Shown piece after piece: positions 59,901 through 64,000 of a stretch of DNA of 64,000 nucleotides. Under the pieces are notes generated by a model. The model saw only the letters and a program-made list of their open reading frames with translations, searched no databases and was not told the origin of the DNA. How positions within the stretch are numbered: the stretch's first letter is position 1; every line of letters begins with the position of its first letter. A program made the position numbers and the translations under genes. The DNA is from Camillea tinctor (Eukaryota; Ascomycota; Sordariomycetes; Xylariales; Xylariaceae). Location: the NCBI GenBank assembly GCA_022578605.1, contig MU394125.1, forward strand, positions 124,001 to 188,000, given 5' to 3'.

Positions 59901-60106
59901 CCAAGTACGCCATGACGCTTAGCGCCGCGCTAGACTCGGGTCTGGCGTTCGGGATCGTCGTCGTCTTCTTCGGGTTCGTATACCCCGGCTGGATGGAGGG
60001 GTTCAGCTGGTGGGGGACCGAAGTGTACAAGCAGGGCTGCGACTGGACCGCCTGCGCATATAACACAGTCCCCAACGGAAGTCATTTCGGACCGGACTCT
60101 TGGTAA
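56932..60106 (+). CDS. Oligopeptide transporter, OPT family
   Basis: Proton-coupled importers of small peptides, glutathione or metal-peptide complexes at the plasma membrane. Two exons are inferred, 56932-59150 and 59203-60106, with a 52-base intron (GTAAAT donor, CTAAACTAG acceptor), giving 1040 aa. A hydrophilic Ser/Pro/Asp-rich N-terminus of about 260 residues leads to the OPT entry motif SPYPQVRASVSPTDN. About 14-16 membrane helices follow, with GLGLFPLTFDWAQIAYIGSP, and across the splice junction FVVEYYPIHLPWYGLLLALG. ICQLICGVVFPGKPVANMVF (with the NPG-like GKPVAN turn), LGHYMKIPPR and the C-terminal NYLLKNRASAWWAKYA are typical of the fungal ISP4-like group. The N-terminal extension is long for the family and could be regulatory. 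The final 200 bases are GC-rich. Substrate is not predictable. Confidence 0.93.
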
Positions 60107-60743
60107 AAAGAGTTCCAGTTCTTTCTGTTATTTTTTTTCTTCTTGTTTTTACTTTATTTTTCCTAGGTTTTTAGATGTATACAAGAGACACGAATTCACA
60201 CGAAGGCGGGGGAAGGAAAGGGAGAAAGGCACATACGCAACTGTATATGACAATACTATCATGAAACGGAGGGATCATTGGGACATAGCATGTATTGGTG
60301 TGGTAAAGGTACATACGCATTGCTTTTTCTTTTTTGTTTTTGCCTTTTTTTTCTCATTCGGGCTTGGCTTAGCATATTGTCTATTAGTTGCGGACTTCTT
60401 TGAAAGATTTGCATTATGGTTTATATAGATAGATACACATCAAAACACTGGTTTTTTGAAGAAGAAAGATGAAAAACGAAATGAAATGAAATGAGAGCAT
60501 ATTAGATGTTGATGACTATCAAGGTGCCTGCCTATTGAACATGAATTGCAAGGTAGACCTAAATAGGGTAGCCATATAACCATAGTAACCCGCTTTTACA
60601 ACGCCCCCCTCGTTTACATCAAAACACATCACACTACAACATATACACAGAATTTCTTAAATTTGGTGCCCTCAATTTCATTTGTCGTATTTCCCCATAA
60701 AAGCGAGGGCAATTTCGTGACCAAATCCGCATCATAAAATAAG
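60107..60743. other. Convergent intergenic region OPT / DUF6594
   Basis: About 640 bases with T-rich runs at 60129-60160 and 60322-60352. It holds the two 3' ends; no gene is seen. Confidence 0.6.
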
Positions 60744-61783
60744 TCAATTCGAACCAACTTGTATGAAAACCATGAGTATAGCGGCGTACCTATAGGTTAA
60801 TCAGCTAGATTCAACATTAGAATGTATATATAAAAGGCATACATACGCTGCAGTTGCTCCGAGAGCCTCAAATGGCTTGGTGACCATGAAAAAAGACATG
60901 AACAACAAGGCTGCAAAGATGAATACGGTTATGACAGTCAGCTTCATGACGACGTCCGTTAGTGCTTGTAATATCCAGATAGGGGTGATAAGCATGACCG
61001 TCCCGGCGAATACGATAAATACAGACACGAATCTGTCTATACGCTGATCTGAGTAGTACGCGATATTGTTGGCCTCGTAGTCCGGTACTGTGATGTTGTC
61101 CTGGCTTTTCCAAAATTCAAGGGTTCTCAGCCAACGCGAATTGTCGATCGCGCGCCTTAAAGGGGGCTTTTCTTTCTCAACGACACAGATCAGGTCGTCT
61201 TCGTGGTATAAGTACTCTTGCTCTGCCTCTGATATTGCTCTGTTGTCGTGGTTGAAGTGCCAGTTCTTGATGTTTTTTATGTCTCTTTTAGGGGCTTTGG
61301 GATGCTTCCTCAGTCTGGATTGCTGCAGGATAGCATCATCTACATCTGATCAGTTGTCATTTAGTGAGATTTATTTGAACGGGAAGGCTCCGCACTATAT
61401 TGAGAAAGGGCTTCGGTAATCTGGTGGATCAAGAGTTCTCGTTCCTCTATGTCGCCTCGAAAGGTTCCGTTATTGATGTCTGTCGCACTCTTCGCGCTGT
61501 GCTGCTTATCCAATGCTTCAAGCTGCTCCTCCAGGACAGATATTTGGTCCTGAAGAGCCAGTGTAATGCGGACATTGAGAGTATTGAATCGACGGAGAAT
61601 GAAGAAGTCATCGTCGGATGATATAAACTCTGCATAGCGTCTGTAACCTACGAATTTCCATGGCTTCCGTTGCACCTCCAAGTCTGTAGGCCCGCTCTCA
61701 ACCAGAGTATTGTTGTTACCATCGGTTAGCTCGTGTCCTAGCTCCCCGATTGACGGGTTAGGGTCGTGGCTATTAGATTCCAT
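60744..61783 (-). CDS. DUF6594 membrane protein
   Basis: Member of the fungal DUF6594 family, function unknown. Three exons are inferred: 61783-61396, 61339-60847 and 60789-60744, giving 308 aa. The core begins with KPWKFVGYRRYAEFISSDDD, then FFILRRFNTLNVRITLALQD and a coiled-coil-like QDQISVLEEQLEALDKQ, as in the family. After splicing ALSQY joins NDAILQQSRLRKHPKAPK. The C-terminus has two or three membrane helices, and splicing at GTATGT restores the last as ATAAYAAILMVFIQVGSN. The first donor (GTGCGG) is weak. An upstream in-frame ATG at 61834 would add 17 residues; the start at 61783 is preferred because the added part shows no family match. Such genes are common and variable in Pezizomycotina, often in accessory regions. 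Confidence 0.85.
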
Positions 61784-63165
61784 AGTTGGTATACATACGT
61801 TGAGTTGAGAAGTTGGTGGAGCCAAGTTGTTCATTATCTAAACTAAACCCCTGAAATGAAGTTGTTAATCATCTTGGTTTAAACTATTGCCTATGCTGGT
61901 TGTGTGTCTGAGTTATTAACTAGAATATGGAAATTAAAGCAGAATGGGACATATGTCACATAAACTCCCGTATATTAAGATACAATATATGGATAGGGGG
62001 ATATACGTATGCCGCATTGTGATAAAAATGGGTCCTAGGCTATGCTACGAGAGTATTGATATATGGCGCACATTTACATTGTAATGTTTCGTTGGCATGG
62101 CTGCATGAGCAGGGTGATAGCATCTATCTATTGGGTGGTTTACTATGCGGCAGAAATTTAGGCAGGCCGTTCAAATGAATGACGGGTTGAGGAGGCATAG
62201 CCTTGAGGCAACCAGTGTGGCGATGGCAGAGTAGTAGCATTCCCATATGATTGATGGTCGCTATGCTTGCTAGAGCGTGGTACGTGGCGTAGTTGGTCAT
62301 GTCGCCGCCTTAACGATGCCCGTTATTTCTTGCTTTTATAAAGCCGATATTTGCTGATCGGTTCGGGTCGATCTATTAATGTAAGTTTCGAGTGTTCTCA
62401 CCTATTATTCTAGCCAAATACATAATAGCTATGGGGCCCCAGGAGCTTCATCACTCGTCCGTTCAAGGGGAAACCCCAAATATCATGTATGTACGATCAC
62501 AGTTATAAGTCATACACCCGACGTTTTATTCTTATAGTCTGGAGGTCTTATTTGTCTTTGGCTACGTGACCAGAAGAAAAGACGGGATAGTACGAGCAGA
62601 TCAGCCACCATCAACAACTCCGTACCCTTTAAAAGTCATGTAAAAGAGAGCTGGTTGCGGCGAAAATTACGGCTGGGTATAGGTTTTGATAATTAGAGTA
62701 TTGGAAGGTAATCACAGGCTGTGTAATTCAGACGGATACACATGATTCTGTTACACAATAATAATAAATCCAAGGCGTAAGAAGGGAAAATGAATATGAA
62801 TTTCCGTCAGATACCTACCCCGCCGGCCACTGTTCCAACCATCTGTCCGTCCTCATGCCATAGCACGTAATGGAAGGCGTCTCACAGTAAAATTGATTTG
62901 GGGGCTGAGAAATCCAGTTGTCACTGCAGTGTATAGCCCCTATCACGGGGCAGGACAGGAACACCTATTGATTGGGTGCGTTGGCATAAGGCAGATATTC
63001 TGGCAGATTGGGAATTTAAAATGAGGGGCGGATATTTCTACATATAAAAAGGCTTCATCCTCCGGCTGGTTTTCCTTCGCTTCTATCAATACGTTTAAAG
63101 CATTGTTTACATCATACATTAATGCTTGTTTTTATTGTACCATACCAAATCGTAACCTTACAGCC
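61784..63165. promoter_or_regulatory. Divergent intergenic region DUF6594 / right-edge gene
   Basis: 1.4 kb of AT-rich DNA with no supportable gene. A TATA box for the right-edge gene is at 63043-63049. CTCCGTA occurs near 62618, as it does in the hairpin loop near 22138. Confidence 0.55.
63043..63049 (+). promoter_or_regulatory. TATA box of the right-edge gene
   Basis: TATAAAA lies 123 bases before the ATG at 63166, a normal distance with a short leader. Confidence 0.5.
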
Positions 63166-64000
63166 ATGGGTTCTCAAGAGGTTGACATTGAACTCTGCCT
63201 AGTGGAACACCTAAATAAGAGCCTGAAATGTGGGAAACATAAAGAAAGCCAAAACTCGCACTCTTTCAAGTGTTCTGATCTACAACCTGATTTGAACAGT
63301 CCAGAGTTTCGCACCATTCTTGGTCATGTTACCCGTCGGAACGACCGAGTGGAGAGAGCAGAGCCTCCTCCGCCGCCCCCGCCACGACAGGTTCCCACCA
63401 TCCCGAAAAGCAACCGATCACGGCGCAAACGTCAGAGAAATAACTTGGAGAACAATAGCGACAGTGACAGCGACTCGGATCGCGACAATCGCAAACGTGA
63501 TGCAGACGACAGCGGTCCTGTCACGGTGGCCCAGAAAGGCACACCTGAAGAACGCAATGATAAGGATATATATCCATGGCCAAAATCAGAAGAGGAGGAA
63601 AGGATTCAGCAACAGCGTGCCTTGCGCAAGACAAGAGAAAAATGGGAGGAACTTAGCAGCCTCAGGTCCAGGCAGCGGAAAGAGCGTAAGAAAAGACAAA
63701 TGATTCTGCTCGATGAACAACATAATAAGAAATTGAGATCACCCTTCATCAATCGATATGTTCTCACTCGCAGCAGAAGATTGCGGGAACACCTAGACGA
63801 GGTCTTATATGACACGCTTGAGGGAAACAAGGTGATATTAGAGGATATACGATCGACTACCGTGAAATACGTTGTTAAGCAGGTCGAGGAGGCCATATTC
63901 AAGCAGTTTGCCGAGTTCGACAGGTCACAGAACCTACCCACTATACCACGTCTCGAAGCCGTCATTTCCAATATTGTGAAAGAGTTCGAAAACAACTTAT
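63166..64000 (+). CDS. Unrecognised protein, 5' part only (at least 278 residues)
   Basis: The frame starts at ATG 63166 (MGSQEVDIELCLVEHLNKSL) and stays open to the window edge, so the gene is truncated by the window, not broken. Residues 1-65 form a compact start with cysteines (SLKCGKHK, FKCSDLQ). A Pro run follows (EPPPPPPPRQ), then a basic stretch and an acidic SDSDSDSDRDNRKRDADDS linker. Residues 140-200 are highly charged and likely coiled-coil (EEEERIQQQRALRKTREKWE). The last visible part, from about residue 205, looks like a folded helical domain (VKYVVKQVEEAIFKQFAEF). I recognise no family. Basic/acidic low complexity suggests a nuclear or nucleic-acid-linked protein, but that is only inference. 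TATA box and open frame support a real gene. Confidence 0.65.
   Translation, partial: MGSQEVDIELCLVEHLNKSLKCGKHKESQNSHSFKCSDLQPDLNSPEFRTILGHVTRRNDRVERAEPPPPPPPRQVPTIPKSNRSRRKRQRNNLENNSDSDSDSDRDNRKRDADDSGPVTVAQKGTPEERNDKDIYPWPKSEEEERIQQQRALRKTREKWEELSSLRSRQRKERKKRQMILLDEQHNKKLRSPFINRYVLTRSRRLREHLDEVLYDTLEGNKVILEDIRSTTVKYVVKQVEEAIFKQFAEFDRSQNLPTIPRLEAVISNIVKEFENNL

Overview
The window looks like nuclear DNA of a filamentous ascomycete (Pezizomycotina, most likely a Sordariomycete). The coding genes are split by short introns (45-135 bases is typical) with GTRNGT donors, CTAAC/CTAAT-like branch points and YAG acceptors. The families present fit this group: a Zn2Cys6 regulator, a secreted GH92 mannosidase, an OPT transporter and a DUF6594 protein. 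Intergenic DNA is long, AT-rich and full of low-complexity tracts. I see no rRNA, tRNA, CRISPR array or intact transposon.

Layout. 1-11606 is gene-poor. The only gene I can support there is a small two-exon gene on the minus strand (4053-4405, 75 aa). Fourteen genes follow: IDH2 (-, NAD isocitrate dehydrogenase catalytic subunit), SEC5 (+, exocyst), a BED-like/Zn2Cys6 regulator (-), a secreted GH92 alpha-mannosidase (+), a seven-TM DUF300/TMEM184-type protein (-), CSF1 (+, about 3200 aa bridge-like lipid transfer protein), a Nudix hydrolase (-), eEF2 (+), MTR10 karyopherin (-), SmE (+), FAU1 5-formyl-THF cyclo-ligase (-), an OPT oligopeptide transporter (+), a DUF6594 membrane protein (-), and an unrecognised gene (+) that runs off the right edge. 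Splice structures were rebuilt by hand from reading frame, splice consensus and family conservation.

Most of these are housekeeping genes: TCA cycle and one-carbon metabolism, exocytosis, lipid transport, translation, splicing, and nuclear import of mRNA-binding proteins. The left 11 kb and the right end (DUF6594 and the partial gene) are more accessory in character. The most striking feature of the layout is that all 14 genes from IDH2 to the right edge strictly alternate strand. Every gap between them is therefore either a shared divergent promoter (7) or a convergent terminator region (6).

I did not find a clear new multi-gene system. The best leads are the small spliced gene, the strand alternation, the double-zinc regulator with a stretched Zn2Cys6 cluster, the dispersed CCTAGG-type palindromes, the GC rise toward the 3' ends of several genes, and the unrecognised gene at the right edge.
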